DNA of 37,999 nucleotides from Ilumatobacteraceae bacterium (GCA_024643255.1 JAHENF010000098.1:19933-57931); one strand, 5' to 3'. Counted from the first letter of the stretch, positions 6,627-16,041 are shown. A program made the numbers and translations. The notes: generated from the letters alone by a model not told the origin.

Positions 6627-9166
6627 CATTCGGTGGCGATCGCCTCGAGGACGTTCATGTTCGAGGCCTTGTACGAGGGGTACAGGGCGGCGAAGAGTCC
6701 GGCGATGACGGCGCCGATCAGGATGATGATGATGATCGACGGGTTGAACGCCAGCTTGCTGATCACGTCGTCGGGCACCGCCAACGACAACACGACGCCG
6801 AGGAAGGTGCCCACGACGATGCCGACGAAGGCGCCGAAGATCGACACGATCACCGCCTCCCACCGCACCGATCGCCGGGTCTGACGCTTGTTCATTCCAA
6901 CCGCCCGGAGCAGCCCGATCTCTCTCGTCCGTTCGAACACGCCGAGGGCGAGGGTGATCGAAATGCCGAGGATTGCGATGAGGATGGCGAATGCCAGCAG
7001 CATCGTGATGATCAACAGGAGTTGGTTGATCTGTGCCTCCTGCGAATCGAGGAACTCGGCGTTCGTCTGCACGTTGGCCTGCGGGTAGGGCGCCATGGCC
7101 GCCTCGACTGCGGCGTCGCCCGTCGCCGCGCCCACGCCATCGGCCAACTTCGCGATCACGAAGAAGTCCCGCGCCGGAGCGTCGCTCACCTCAGCGAGCG
7201 TGTCGAGGCTGATCAGCCAGTTGCCGAACGTCGCGTCCGCGTAGATGCCGGCGACCGTCAGCGTCTGCGTCACCCCGTTCTGGAAGGTGACGTCGACCGT
7301 TGAACCCACGGTCACCCCGAGGTCCTTGGCCGGGTCCTTCTGCAGGAGCAGTTCGTTCAGCCCGAGATCGGCGACCGTGCCCTGGAGCAAGTCGGGGTTC
7401 ACGAGCTTGTCGAAGGCGACCGGGTCGACAGCGCCGATGTTCTTCGTGTTGCCGTCGACCTGTCCGGTGACCCCTCGAACGGGGGTGACGGCGTCGAGTT
7501 CGGGGATCGCGGCCAGCTTCTCGCTGACCACCGGCGAGAGCCCTTGGAAGCTCTGGTCGGTGACGATGTAGTCGGCGGAGATCGCACTCTCGAGCGTGTT
7601 GACGAGGCTCGCCCGCAGCGACGACGCGAAGACCGCCGTGCTGCTGACCAGTGCCACACCGATCATCAGCGCGGATGCGCTCGACGATGTCCGCCGCGGC
7701 GCCCGTGCGACGTTCTGGCGGGCCAGCGCGCCCGGGATCTTGAAGAGCTTCTCGATCGGCCATCCGATCACGCGGGTGACCGGAGTGGCGATCGTCGACG
7801 ACAGGCTGGCGACGCCGAGGAACAGCAGCAGCGCCCCGCCGCCGGCCAAGGCGATGAGGCCGGTGGTGCCACCCGGACGGACGAACAGCCCGATCACGAA
7901 CGTGGTGAGACCGACCATCGTGACGATTGCTCCGGCGACGAGGCGCCGTGTGCGCATCGCCACGAATCCGAGTTCGGGACGCATCGCGGCGACGGGCGGA
8001 ATGCGCGATGCCCGGCGCGACGGCACGATCACCGACGCCATCGTGATACCGATTCCGACCACGGCTGCGACGATGACGGTGCGCGGTTCCAGAACGATGC
8101 TCGTGTCGGGGAAGCCGGCGCCGGCGGCGTCGAACAACGCGATCAGACCTCTGGCCACGAGGAGCCCGCCGAACACGCCGAGCACGGTCGAGAGGGCACC
8201 GAGGCCGAATGCCTCGAGCGTGATCATGCGCCTGACCTGGCGACCAGATGCCCCCACTGCCCGAAGCAGTGCCAACTCGCGAAGCCGTTGACCGATCGTG
8301 ATCTGGAAGACGTTGTTGATGATGAACCCGCTCACGAAGGCAGTGATGAACGCAAAGATCAGGAGTCCCGTGCCGAAGACGTCGACGAACTGATTGACCT
8401 GATCGGAGGTCTCCTGGGCGACCTCGGCTCCGGTGACCGCTTCGGCGTTCGGTGGGAGCACTCGCTCGATCGATCGCTGCACTGTCGCGACGTCGGCGCC
8501 GTCGGCGACCTTGACGTCGATCGCGTCGACCTTGCCGTCGGCGCCCAGGTTCACCAGTGCGGTGTCGAGATCGAGCACGGTCAGCTGTGCACCGCCGAAA
8601 CTGTCGGCGCTTCCGAGCCCGACCGTCGCGGTGATGGTTCCGCTGAACGTGCCCGAGTCGGTCAGGTACGACACCTTGTCACCGACGCCGAGCCCTTCCT
8701 TGTCGGCGGTGGCCTTGTCGATCGCCAGTTCGCCCGGTCCGTTCGGTGCGCGGCCCTCCTTGATCGTCAACCCGGAGATCCCGTTGTCGCCCTCCCACGA
8801 GACCCCGAAGGTCGGTCCGCCGGCCGGCGTGATGACCTTGCCGCTGGGATCGAGGAGCTGGGCGTAGCGCTGGAGGGTCGGCTCGACGACGGCGACGCCG
8901 TCGACTCCACGGATCGAATCTGCAACGGCGACGTCGATCGGGTCGCGTGCGTCGTCGGTGGTGAACTGCTGCGCTGAGCGGATCTCGAGATCGACGTTGG
9001 CGTTGAGTTCCTGGAACAGGTTGTCGAAGGTGGCGCGCAGGCTGTCGGCGAGCACGAAGGACCCGACGACGAACGACACGCTCGCGGTGATCGCGAAGGC
9101 AATGGCGAGGGTGCGTCCCCATCGGGCGCGGATGCTCCGACGGGCGATCAGGGTTCCGGCGCTCAT
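6626..9166 (-). CDS. ABC transporter permease, FtsX/MacB type
   Basis: An 846-residue permease with two FtsX-type units. An N-terminal helix (LAIAFAITASVSFVVGSFVLAD) is followed by an extracytoplasmic MacB-like domain of about 200 residues and three helices (LLIFAFITAFVSGFII, near LRELALLRAVGASGRQ). A central pair of helices, a second extracytoplasmic domain and three C-terminal helices with the matching FERTREIGLLRAVGMNKRQ motif complete it. The LRAVG motifs are the family's coupling-helix region. Such duplicated permeases usually handle lipoproteins, peptides or cell-wall effectors rather than classical drug efflux. Its ATPase partner is encoded 1 nt upstream, and the gene ends in a strong palindrome. 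Confidence 0.9.
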   Translation of the reverse strand: MSAGTLIARRSIRARWGRTLAIAFAITASVSFVVGSFVLADSLRATFDNLFQELNANVDLEIRSAQQFTTDDARDPIDVAVADSIRGVDGVAVVEPTLQRYAQLLDPSGKVITPAGGPTFGVSWEGDNGISGLTIKEGRAPNGPGELAIDKATADKEGLGVGDKVSYLTDSGTFSGTITATVGLGSADSFGGAQLTVLDLDTALVNLGADGKVDAIDVKVADGADVATVQRSIERVLPPNAEAVTGAEVAQETSDQVNQFVDVFGTGLLIFAFITAFVSGFIINNVFQITIGQRLRELALLRAVGASGRQVRRMITLEAFGLGALSTVLGVFGGLLVARGLIALFDAAGAGFPDTSIVLEPRTVIVAAVVGIGITMASVIVPSRRASRIPPVAAMRPELGFVAMRTRRLVAGAIVTMVGLTTFVIGLFVRPGGTTGLIALAGGGALLLFLGVASLSSTIATPVTRVIGWPIEKLFKIPGALARQNVARAPRRTSSSASALMIGVALVSSTAVFASSLRASLVNTLESAISADYIVTDQSFQGLSPVVSEKLAAIPELDAVTPVRGVTGQVDGNTKNIGAVDPVAFDKLVNPDLLQGTVADLGLNELLLQKDPAKDLGVTVGSTVDVTFQNGVTQTLTVAGIYADATFGNWLISLDTLAEVSDAPARDFFVIAKLADGVGAATGDAAVEAAMAPYPQANVQTNAEFLDSQEAQINQLLLIITMLLAFAILIAILGISITLALGVFERTREIGLLRAVGMNKRQTRRSVRWEAVIVSIFGAFVGIVVGTFLGVVLSLAVPDDVISKLAFNPSIIIIILIGAVIAGLFAALYPSYKASNMNVLEAIATE

Positions 9167-9167
9167 G

Positions 9168-9956
9168 TCAGTCCCAGTTCCGGAGGTGGTCGATGACCTG
9201 GTCGGTGGTCGGGTCGATCATCTCGCCAGTGACCCTGCCGTCACCGACGAACACGACGCGGTCGGCGTACGACGCGGCGATCGGGTCGTGGGTGACCATC
9301 ACGATGGTCTGGCCGAAGTCGCGCACCGCATTGCGCATGAACGACAGGATTTCGGCGCCGGTCACCGAGTCGAGGTTGCCCGTGGGCTCGTCGGCGAAGA
9401 TGATCTGCGGACGCGACGCCAGAGCTCGCGCGACCGCGACGCGCTGTTGCTGGCCGCCCGACAGTTCGCTCGGACGGTGCTTCAGACGGTCGCCCATGCC
9501 GACGGTGGTGATGACGTGGTCGATCCACTCCTTGTCGCCGGTGTCGCCGCCGAGCATCATCGGCAACTTGATGTTCTCCTCGGCTGTCAGGGTCGGGATG
9601 AGATTGAACGCCTGGAAGATGAATCCCACTCTCGTGCGACGGAGTTCGGTGAGCGCCTTGTCGTCGAGCGAGGCGAGGTAGGTGTCGCCGATGAACGTGG
9701 CGCCGGAGGTGAGCGTGTCGAGGCCGGCGAGGCAGTGCAGCAGCGTCGACTTGCCCGAGCCCGACGGGCCCATGATCGCGGTGAACTTGCCGGTCTCGAA
9801 CGACACGCTGACGCCGTCGAGGGCGTGCACCTGTGAGTCGCCGATGCCGTAGGTCTTGCGGGCGTCGATCGAGCCGGCAGCCGCGGTTCCGCCGGGAACG
9901 ACCGTGGTCGGAGCAGCGGGAGGCGCGGGTGGTGCAGGGGGAGCTGGCGTGGACAT
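9168..9956 (-). CDS. ABC transporter ATPase, LolD/MacB type
   Basis: Start placed at the ATG giving MSTPAPPAPPAPP (262 residues); an upstream in-frame start would add a short unconserved stretch. The N-terminus is a Pro/Ala-rich tract of about 30 residues not typical of the family. The ATPase core has Walker A GPSGSGKST, Q-loop FQAFNLIPTLTAEEN, signature LSGGQQQR, Walker B IIFADEPTGNLD and H-loop VTHD, all intact. FNL-P and GNLD are characteristic of the FtsE/LolD/MacB branch that partners FtsX-type permeases. The permease gene begins 1 nt after its stop. The response regulator gene ends 79 nt upstream on the same strand, suggesting control of or by that two-component system. Confidence 0.93.
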   Translation of the reverse strand: MSTPAPPAPPAPPAAPTTVVPGGTAAAGSIDARKTYGIGDSQVHALDGVSVSFETGKFTAIMGPSGSGKSTLLHCLAGLDTLTSGATFIGDTYLASLDDKALTELRRTRVGFIFQAFNLIPTLTAEENIKLPMMLGGDTGDKEWIDHVITTVGMGDRLKHRPSELSGGQQQRVAVARALASRPQIIFADEPTGNLDSVTGAEILSFMRNAVRDFGQTIVMVTHDPIAASYADRVVFVGDGRVTGEMIDPTTDQVIDHLRNWD

Positions 9957-10035
9957 GCTCTCAGGTCTACCCGCGCCCCGCTTCGGGCGCATCCACCGAT
10001 GGGAGGAACCGGATCAACCCGTCGACGGAACGTCG

Positions 10036-10695
10036 TCAGCCGTTGCCGGGAGTGACCAGGCCCGACTCGTACGCAATGACGACCGCCTGCACCCGGTCGC
10101 GGGCGGCGAGCTTCGCGAGGATGCGACCCACGTGGGTCTTGATCGTCGCCTCGCCGAGGTACAGGTCGGTGGCGATCTCGGCATTCGAACGCCCCTTGGC
10201 CATGAGCCGGATCACGTCGAGTTCGCGTTCGGTGAGCGTCTCGAGGCCGGGAAATGCCATCGGGTCGCCGACCGGGCGACGCGCGATCTCGTCGATCAAG
10301 GCCTGGGTGACCGATGGCGCGAGCAGCGCGTCACCGTTGGCGATGATCCTGATGGCCTCGACGAGCTGCTCGGCTGGGGCGTCTTTGAGCATGAACCCGC
10401 TGGCGCCGGCGCGCAGTGCGGCGTGAACGTAGTCGTGCAGATCGAACGTCGTCAGCATCATCACTCGGGTATCGGGCCGGCGGTCGCGGATCAGGCGACA
10501 GGCCTCGATGCCGTCCATCCTGGGCATGCGCACGTCCATGAGGACCACGTCAGGGCGCGCAGCGTCGACCAAGTCGACCGCCGCGGCGCCGTCACCGGCC
10601 TCGCCGACGATCGCGAGATCGGACTCGGCTTCCAGGATCATCCGGAAGCCGACCCTGACCATCTCCTGGTCGTCCACCAACATGATGCGGATCAC
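10036..10695 (-). CDS. NarL/FixJ-family response regulator
   Basis: The start is taken as GTG at 10695 (VIRIMLVDDQ), overlapping the kinase stop as GTGA; a longer reading would run into the kinase gene. The receiver domain has the acidic pair in VDDQ, phospho-acceptor Asp54 in VLMDVRMPRMDG, Thr in MMLTTFD and Lys in FMLKDAP. A LuxR-type helix-turn-helix follows (LTERELDVIRLMAKGRSNAEIATDL, ATIKTHVGRILAKL). It should be a DNA-binding regulator phosphorylated by the coupled histidine kinase. The ABC genes downstream are the natural candidate targets, but no operator was identified. Confidence 0.93.
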   Translation of the reverse strand: MIRIMLVDDQEMVRVGFRMILEAESDLAIVGEAGDGAAAVDLVDAARPDVVLMDVRMPRMDGIEACRLIRDRRPDTRVMMLTTFDLHDYVHAALRAGASGFMLKDAPAEQLVEAIRIIANGDALLAPSVTQALIDEIARRPVGDPMAFPGLETLTERELDVIRLMAKGRSNAEIATDLYLGEATIKTHVGRILAKLAARDRVQAVVIAYESGLVTPGNG

Positions 10696-11894
10696 GGCGC
10701 GACGGTGGCCTGCAGGCGGTGCACCGATCCTGTGTCGAAAGGCAGAACCGAGCGAACGCGCCATCCGCCACCCGGCCGAGGTCCGGCGACGACGGTGCCG
10801 CCGAGTGCGGCAACGCGTTCGCGCATCCCGACGATTCCGAACCCGTCCTTCGACGGCACGACGCCCGCACCCCGACCGTTGTCGGTGACCTCGATGACCA
10901 GCCGGTCGACATCGATGCAGAGGTGCACGTCGACCGAGTCGACCGGCCCGGCGTGTCGGCGCACGTTGGTCAAGGCCTCCTGGACCAGGCGGTACCCGGT
11001 CACGGACACGCTGTCGGGCAGATTCGCGACATCACCGTCGATCGATACAGCCAGCGGAAGATCGCTGGTGGCGAGCCCGTCGATGCGGCTCAACGACGGC
11101 TGCGGGGCCAGTGCCGCATCGACCGGTTCAGTGCGCAGGACGCCCAGGATCGCTCGGAGTTCGCTCATCGTCTGGCGTCCGGTCGACTCGATGGAGGCGA
11201 GCGCATCCGATGCGGCATCGGGATCGGTGGTGAGGTTGCGCCGAGCCGCTGCCGCCTGGATCACCATGACGCTGACAGAGTGCGCGACCACATCGTGCAG
11301 GTCGCGTGCGATTCGGGTTCGTTCGGCGGTGACGCGCTGCTCGGCGAGCAGTCCTTGCTCGCGTTCGGCGCGTTCGGCGCGTTCGGCGAGGTCAGCGACG
11401 TGTTGGCGCCGGCGGCGGAGGTTGTCACCGAGGACGAACGAGGTGATCAGGAGCACACCGGTCGAGATGAACTCGTCGATCAGTTGCAGCCCGTCGATCC
11501 ACCCGGCGATGAACAGCCCGACGACGAGCGCGGCGATGGCTGTCATCACGCGGGTGCGCAGCACACCGACGGTGTGGGCACCGATCGAGTAGATGGCGAC
11601 CACCGCTCCGATGAACGCGGCGCCGGCCATGCCGATGAACTGCGCTGTGACCTCGGCCATGACCACGACCAGCCCGGCGACGAGTGGGTTGATGCGGCGC
11701 CAGTAGATCGGGACGGTCCCGACGAGCACGATCAGTACCGTCCACCAGGCAGGGTCGGGTTGATCCGGATCCTTGACCGACCCATCTCCGGCGAGATGGC
11801 TCCCGACCGCGATCACCACGACCAGCAGCATCAGGAGTGCATCGGCGCCGCGCGGGTGGGTTCGGAGCCAGCGGATCGGGTGCGGGTGATACAT
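10692..11894 (-). CDS. sensor histidine kinase, DesK/NarX (HisKA_3) type
   Basis: A 400-residue kinase. Four to five hydrophobic segments span roughly residues 18-155, with little extracytoplasmic sequence, so it probably senses within or at the membrane. A short Arg/Glu-rich coiled coil follows (about 158-190), then the HisKA_3 dimerisation helix with phospho-acceptor His200 in RIARDLHDVVAHSVSV. The HATPase domain shows EALTNVRRHAG (N box), VTDNGRGAG and GIVGMRERVAALGG. It is coupled to the response regulator by a GTGA overlap. TAGCGT (plus 11905-11910) ends 10 nt before its ATG and could be the -10. The 76-nt gap to the divergent cyclase gene holds both promoters. Confidence 0.92.
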   Translation of the reverse strand: MYHPHPIRWLRTHPRGADALLMLLVVVIAVGSHLAGDGSVKDPDQPDPAWWTVLIVLVGTVPIYWRRINPLVAGLVVVMAEVTAQFIGMAGAAFIGAVVAIYSIGAHTVGVLRTRVMTAIAALVVGLFIAGWIDGLQLIDEFISTGVLLITSFVLGDNLRRRRQHVADLAERAERAEREQGLLAEQRVTAERTRIARDLHDVVAHSVSVMVIQAAAARRNLTTDPDAASDALASIESTGRQTMSELRAILGVLRTEPVDAALAPQPSLSRIDGLATSDLPLAVSIDGDVANLPDSVSVTGYRLVQEALTNVRRHAGPVDSVDVHLCIDVDRLVIEVTDNGRGAGVVPSKDGFGIVGMRERVAALGGTVVAGPRPGGGWRVRSVLPFDTGSVHRLQATVAP

Positions 11895-11955
11895 CGCGAT
11901 CGTGACGCTAGCCAGTCGCGACGCTGCGGTGATCCGCCTGGAGGTTGACGTGCCG

Positions 11956-11961
11956 TACGAT
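11956..11961 (+). promoter_or_regulatory. -10 hexamer for leaderless cyclase-ATPase gene
   Basis: TACGAT ends 6 nt before a GTG (11968) and 9 nt before the in-frame ATG (11971), with no Shine-Dalgarno. Transcription would start at or near the start codon. Confidence 0.45.
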
Positions 11962-11970
11962 CTGCGGGTG

Positions 11971-14900
11971 ATGGCCTCCTGCGCCTCGTGCCTGCTCCCA
12001 CTTCCCGAACGGGCACGTTTCTGCCCGTCGTGCGGTCAGGAGGTCATGACGATCGCCGCGGAGGAGCGACGGATCGTGACGGTCGTGTTCGCCGACCTGG
12101 TGGGGTACACGGCGCTGTCGGAGCACCTCGATCCCGAGCGAGTGAAGCGTCTGATCGATGCCGCGTTCGAGCGGCTGATCACCGACATCAACGCATTCGG
12201 TGGACGCGTCGACAAGGTGCTCGGCGACGGGATCGTCGCGCTGTTCGGTGCACCGGTGGCCCATGAGGACGATGCCGATCGGGCGATCAGGGCCGCACTC
12301 CAGATGCACGAATCGTTGGGTCGTTTCGTGCACGACCAGTCGGACCTCGACGGGCCGCTCAAACTTCGCATCGGGATCAACACGGGTGAGGTGGTGGTCG
12401 GATCGGTGTCGGGCACCGCTGACTACACGGCGATGGGTGATGTGGTGAACGTCGCCGCACGACTGCAGACGTTGGCTCCACCCGGTGGCATCTTCATCGG
12501 GGACGCGACATCGGCGCTCGCGTCCGACGAGATCATCCGTGAACTCGTCGACGATCTCGACGTGCGTGGCCGATCGCAGACAGAGCGCGTGTGGCGGGTG
12601 GTCCGGCGGCAGCGTCGGCTCCCGATGGTCGGTACCCGACGGGACCTGCCGTTCGTCGGGCGCTCGACGCAACGCGAGCTGCTGGCGTCGATCATGGCGA
12701 TGGTGGCAGGCGGTCGGAGCGCGGTCGTGTCGGTCAGTGGCGAAGCGGGCTCGGGCAAGACGCGTCTGGTCAGCGAGGCGCTCGAGGATTTCCCGAGCCG
12801 CAACGTCACGGTCTTCGCGGGCGTGTGCGCCCCGTACGGCGAGAACAACGTCTGGTCGCCGATCGCCACGGCGCTCTTCAGGCGGCTCGAGCTGACGGGC
12901 GTGATGCCTGCGGACCAACTGCGTGAGCTGCTGCGCCAGAAGGCCGTCGAGTTGTACGGGTTCACCGGGGACGACGCCCAGCTCGATCGCTTCGTGGAAG
13001 CCACCCTGCATCTGATGGGCTACGCGTCCGATCTCGATCGGATCCCCCCAGCACAGTCGCGCGAGGCACTGTTCAGCTACATCGTGGACGGCATCCGGCG
13101 GCGCACTGCCGCAGGCCCGGTCGTGCTGTGGATCGACGACCTGCAGTGGGCCGACGTGTTGATCGTCGAGCTGCTCCACCGAGTCGCGCGGTCGCTCGCC
13201 GATCGACCACTGCTGTTGATCACGGCCCAACGCGACGACGCCGATCTGGCATGGCCGCCGGCGGTCGACCACCCGATCACGGTGCGGATGCCGCTCGATC
13301 CGCTCGAACGTGGCGAAGCCGCGAGACTGGTGACCTCGGTCGTCGGCGATTCGACCACGGAGGCCCTGGTCGACCAGTTGTACGAGCGCAGCGGTGGCAA
13401 TCCCTTGTTCCTCAGCGAGCTCGCCGAGTTGGCCAAGGCCAACCCGACGAGCACCGCGCTGCCGGGATCTCTTCGGGCACTGATCGCCGCACGCCTCGAT
13501 CGGCTTCCGACGTCGCAGCGGTCGATTCTCGACAATGCCGCCGTGCTCGGGACGAGCGGGTCGGTCGATGCGCTCGCCAAGTTCGCCGCCGAGATGCAGC
13601 AGGGCTTCGACGAGGGAGATGTCGAGGTCCTCGCCGACGACGGACTGATCGAAGTCGACGGTGAAACCTGGCGATTCCGCAGCGACGTCGTCCGGGAGGT
13701 CGCCTATCAAACGCTCACCAAGCTCGTGCGCGCGCAGCGCCACGCCGGCACGGCATCGGTGATGGCACACTCGCCAGTGATCCCGTTGGACCAGATCGCC
13801 CATCATGCGGCGTCGGCAGCCGAGCTGGTGGCCGAGATCGGACCCGTTCCCGGAGTGGTTCCCAACATCACCGAGCAGGCGGTCGTGCTGTTGCGCGACG
13901 CGGCCCAGCGCGCGATCGACGTCGGAGCGTTCAACCAGGCGAGCCGGCACGCGACGCGGGCGCTCGATCTCGGCGTGCACGACGACGATCTGGCGCGCGA
14001 TCTGTTGCTGCTGCGGGCGCAGGCGCAGGTCGAACGGCGACACGTCGAGCCGGCGCGTGCGGACGCGCTCGATGCACTCGAGGCGTCGATGGCGGCCGGC
14101 GACCGTCGTCACGAGGCGATGGCGCGCCGACTGATCGGCATCCTCCACCAGCGTGACGGAGATCTGCCGTCAGCGCGGCGGGAGCTCGGGCTGAGCGTCG
14201 ACATCTTCCGCGAGCTCGGCGACGACATCGAGTTGGCCGCCTCACTGCGCGAACGCGGGTTGGCCGAGGTGTTCGGGGGGTCGCTGAAGGATGCCGAATG
14301 GTTGCTCGGGGAGGCCGAGGGCCTGTCCGAACAGCTGGGCGATCGGCGTGGACTGGCGTGGGTTCGTCAGCATCAGGCCTGGGTGGCCTTCCTGTCCGGT
14401 GACACCGACCTCGCCGAGAACCGCCTGCTGACCGCAGCGCAACAGTTCGACCTCCTCGGCGATGGCGCAGGACGGGGCTGGGCCTCGGGCCTGCTCGCCT
14501 ATGTTCGCTTCTATCAGGGACGCTTCGAGGAAGCGGAGGCGCTCGCCGCCACGGTTCGTGCCGAGGCGTCGGCGCTCGGCGACCCGTGGGCCCCGGCGAT
14601 GATGGATTCGCTCGTGGCGGCGATCCGGCTCTGGACCACGCGTTTCAGCGAGGCCGAGGAACTGTCGCGCCGAGCACTCGGTGCGTTTCGTGAACTCGGT
14701 GATCGGTTCGGGACCGTGCAGGCGTTGAGTCCGCGCCTTCGATCACTCGTCGCCCTGGGGCGAACCCAGGAGGCCGAGCGTGGGATGGAGGAGGTTTTGT
14801 CGATCAGTGAATCGTTCGGAGACCTCTCGTTCCCTGCGATGACCGCTGCGGGTGCGGCAGTACACATGGGGCTCGGCCCGCGCTCGGTGGTGATCTCCGA

Positions 14901-15414
14901 GTTGGCGCTGGAGCGGGGGCTGACGATGGGGGCCGAGGTCTCGGAGTCTCGAATCACGTTGGCGTTGGCATTGTGCCAATCCGGTCGCGCCGAGGAGGCG
15001 CTCGGGTACCTGCACGATGCCGATGGGTCGTCGACCTATGGCGCTTCGGTGCTTGCGATTGCCTCGGCGATGATCGGCGATGCTGCTGCCGCGCTCGCCG
15101 CCGCCGCCGCTGCGAGCGCGACGGGATCGACGTATCTCGACCGAGTGGTCGCCGCGGTGGGGGCGGCCGCGGCGGAGGTGGCGCTCGGCGACGCAGATGT
15201 CGCGAGCGAGCGTCTCGTACACGCCGAGATCACGGCCCGCGAAGCTGGTGACGTCGTGGCGCGCTCGCTGGTGTCGGCGGCGTCGCAGCGACTGATCGAC
15301 CAGTCGCCGAAGCTCGAGGTCGAACACCTCGGGCCCGGATGGCAACGGGTGATCGAGGAACTGGCGGCGGTGTCGTTGCCACCGTCGACCGACGCCGCAA
15401 TCGCGCCGGTGTGA
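11971..15414 (+). CDS. class III adenylate/guanylate cyclase-AAA ATPase-TPR protein
   Basis: A 1147-residue multidomain protein from the ATG at 11971 (an adjacent in-frame GTG at 11968 is possible). It opens with a small zinc ribbon (CASC, CPSC at about 4-21). The class III cyclase domain follows: metal Asp42 in FADLVGYTA, Lys82 and metal Asp86 in DKVLGDG, and the DYTAMGDVVNVAARL region with the transition-state Asn and Arg, so it looks catalytically complete. Next comes an AAA-type ATPase with Walker A GEAGSGKTR (about 257) and Walker B VVLWIDDLQWAD (about 383). The C-terminal 500 residues are Ala/Leu-rich helical repeats of TPR type. This architecture is common in actinobacteria as an ATP-sensing or signal-integrating cyclase; its input is unknown. 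Confidence 0.92.
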   Translation: MASCASCLLPLPERARFCPSCGQEVMTIAAEERRIVTVVFADLVGYTALSEHLDPERVKRLIDAAFERLITDINAFGGRVDKVLGDGIVALFGAPVAHEDDADRAIRAALQMHESLGRFVHDQSDLDGPLKLRIGINTGEVVVGSVSGTADYTAMGDVVNVAARLQTLAPPGGIFIGDATSALASDEIIRELVDDLDVRGRSQTERVWRVVRRQRRLPMVGTRRDLPFVGRSTQRELLASIMAMVAGGRSAVVSVSGEAGSGKTRLVSEALEDFPSRNVTVFAGVCAPYGENNVWSPIATALFRRLELTGVMPADQLRELLRQKAVELYGFTGDDAQLDRFVEATLHLMGYASDLDRIPPAQSREALFSYIVDGIRRRTAAGPVVLWIDDLQWADVLIVELLHRVARSLADRPLLLITAQRDDADLAWPPAVDHPITVRMPLDPLERGEAARLVTSVVGDSTTEALVDQLYERSGGNPLFLSELAELAKANPTSTALPGSLRALIAARLDRLPTSQRSILDNAAVLGTSGSVDALAKFAAEMQQGFDEGDVEVLADDGLIEVDGETWRFRSDVVREVAYQTLTKLVRAQRHAGTASVMAHSPVIPLDQIAHHAASAAELVAEIGPVPGVVPNITEQAVVLLRDAAQRAIDVGAFNQASRHATRALDLGVHDDDLARDLLLLRAQAQVERRHVEPARADALDALEASMAAGDRRHEAMARRLIGILHQRDGDLPSARRELGLSVDIFRELGDDIELAASLRERGLAEVFGGSLKDAEWLLGEAEGLSEQLGDRRGLAWVRQHQAWVAFLSGDTDLAENRLLTAAQQFDLLGDGAGRGWASGLLAYVRFYQGRFEEAEALAATVRAEASALGDPWAPAMMDSLVAAIRLWTTRFSEAEELSRRALGAFRELGDRFGTVQALSPRLRSLVALGRTQEAERGMEEVLSISESFGDLSFPAMTAAGAAVHMGLGPRSVVISELALERGLTMGAEVSESRITLALALCQSGRAEEALGYLHDADGSSTYGASVLAIASAMIGDAAAALAAAAAASATGSTYLDRVVAAVGAAAAEVALGDADVASERLVHAEITAREAGDVVARSLVSAASQRLIDQSPKLEVEHLGPGWQRVIEELAAVSLPPSTDAAIAPV

Positions 15415-15920
15415 ACGTCGGCATGGACGCGTCGGTGGAGCGGCATGCGACGGGCTTGATCGTCGGGCGTTTCGACCCTCCTCACCTCGGCCATTCGTAC
15501 ATGATCGACTGGGCGGCAGCGCGTTGCGATCGACTCGTCGTGTTCGTCAACAGCTCCGCATCGCGAGACACCGCCCCTGGATCGTTGCGAGCCGGATGGC
15601 TCGCGGAACTGCACCCCGACGTCACCGTGCTCGAAGTTCGACATCGTCTCGGCACCGATTTCGACGACGAGGAGCTGTGGCTGCAGTGGATGGCGCTGTT
15701 CCGCGACCACTGGCCGCACGCCCAGGGGCCTGACGCGGTGTTCTCGTCGGACGGGTACGTGGTCGAGCTGGCGTCGCGATTCGGTGCTGAACATGTCGTG
15801 GTCGACGCCGACCGTGCCGAGGTCCCGATCTCTGCCACGCAGATCCGCGAGCACCCCGGTGATCACCTCGACCGTCTCGCGCCGATCGTGCGTGCCTGGG
15901 TCGAGTCGAACTGGCTCTGA
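15411..15920 (+). CDS. NMN/nicotinate-nucleotide adenylyltransferase-like protein (NadR-type domain)
   Basis: A nucleotidyltransferase of the HxGH superfamily. GLIVGRFDPPHLGHSYM (about residues 15-31) carries the nucleotide-binding HxGH-type motif and ISATQIREHPGDHL near the C-terminus is the matching ISxTxIR motif. The size (169 residues) equals a lone NadR-type NMN adenylyltransferase domain without kinase or DNA-binding parts. I chose GTG at 15411 because it overlaps the cyclase stop as GTGA; ATG at 15423 is the alternative. Coupling to a cyclase-ATPase gene is unusual. Other adenylyl/cytidylyl transfers cannot be excluded. Confidence 0.82.
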   Translation: MNVGMDASVERHATGLIVGRFDPPHLGHSYMIDWAAARCDRLVVFVNSSASRDTAPGSLRAGWLAELHPDVTVLEVRHRLGTDFDDEELWLQWMALFRDHWPHAQGPDAVFSSDGYVVELASRFGAEHVVVDADRAEVPISATQIREHPGDHLDRLAPIVRAWVESNWL

Positions 15921-15927
15921 TCGCACC

Positions 15928-15992
15928 GTCCCCACACGCCCCAACGTGGTCCCAAGTCGGTTCCAACACGCTCCCAACAGGCTCCCAACACG
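15928..15992. repeat. degenerate 11-bp tandem repeats
   Basis: About five to six units of 10-12 nt resembling GTCCCAACACG (for example GCCCCAACGTG, GTCCCAAGTCG, GTTCCAACACG) run without interruption up to the palindrome at 15993. No open frame crosses them. Function unknown. Confidence 0.6.
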
Positions 15993-16041
15993 GAAATTCG
16001 GAGCGAACGTTGCGCTGAGCGCAACGTTCGCTCCGAATTTC
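15993..16041. terminator. perfect 24-bp palindrome between convergent genes
   Basis: A 49-nt perfect inverted repeat with a single central G at 16017. The arms read GAAATTCGGAGCGAACGTTG onward to CGCT. It lies between the adenylyltransferase stop and the peroxiredoxin stop. No U-tract is present, but the stem should be extremely stable and can act in both directions. Confidence 0.75.

Noticed and set aside
7544..8977. 477-codon plus-strand frame inside the FtsX-type permease gene
   Set aside because: Its composition is almost entirely charged Arg/Asp/Glu/His, typical of a codon-bias shadow; the minus-strand permease has membrane segments and family motifs.
11908..14148. 746-codon minus-strand frame over the cyclase-ATPase gene
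   Set aside because: No domain features, covers two well-defined domains on the other strand, and would block the divergent promoter region.
15928..15992. CRISPR-like array
   Set aside because: Units are only 11 bp, degenerate and directly adjacent with no spacers.
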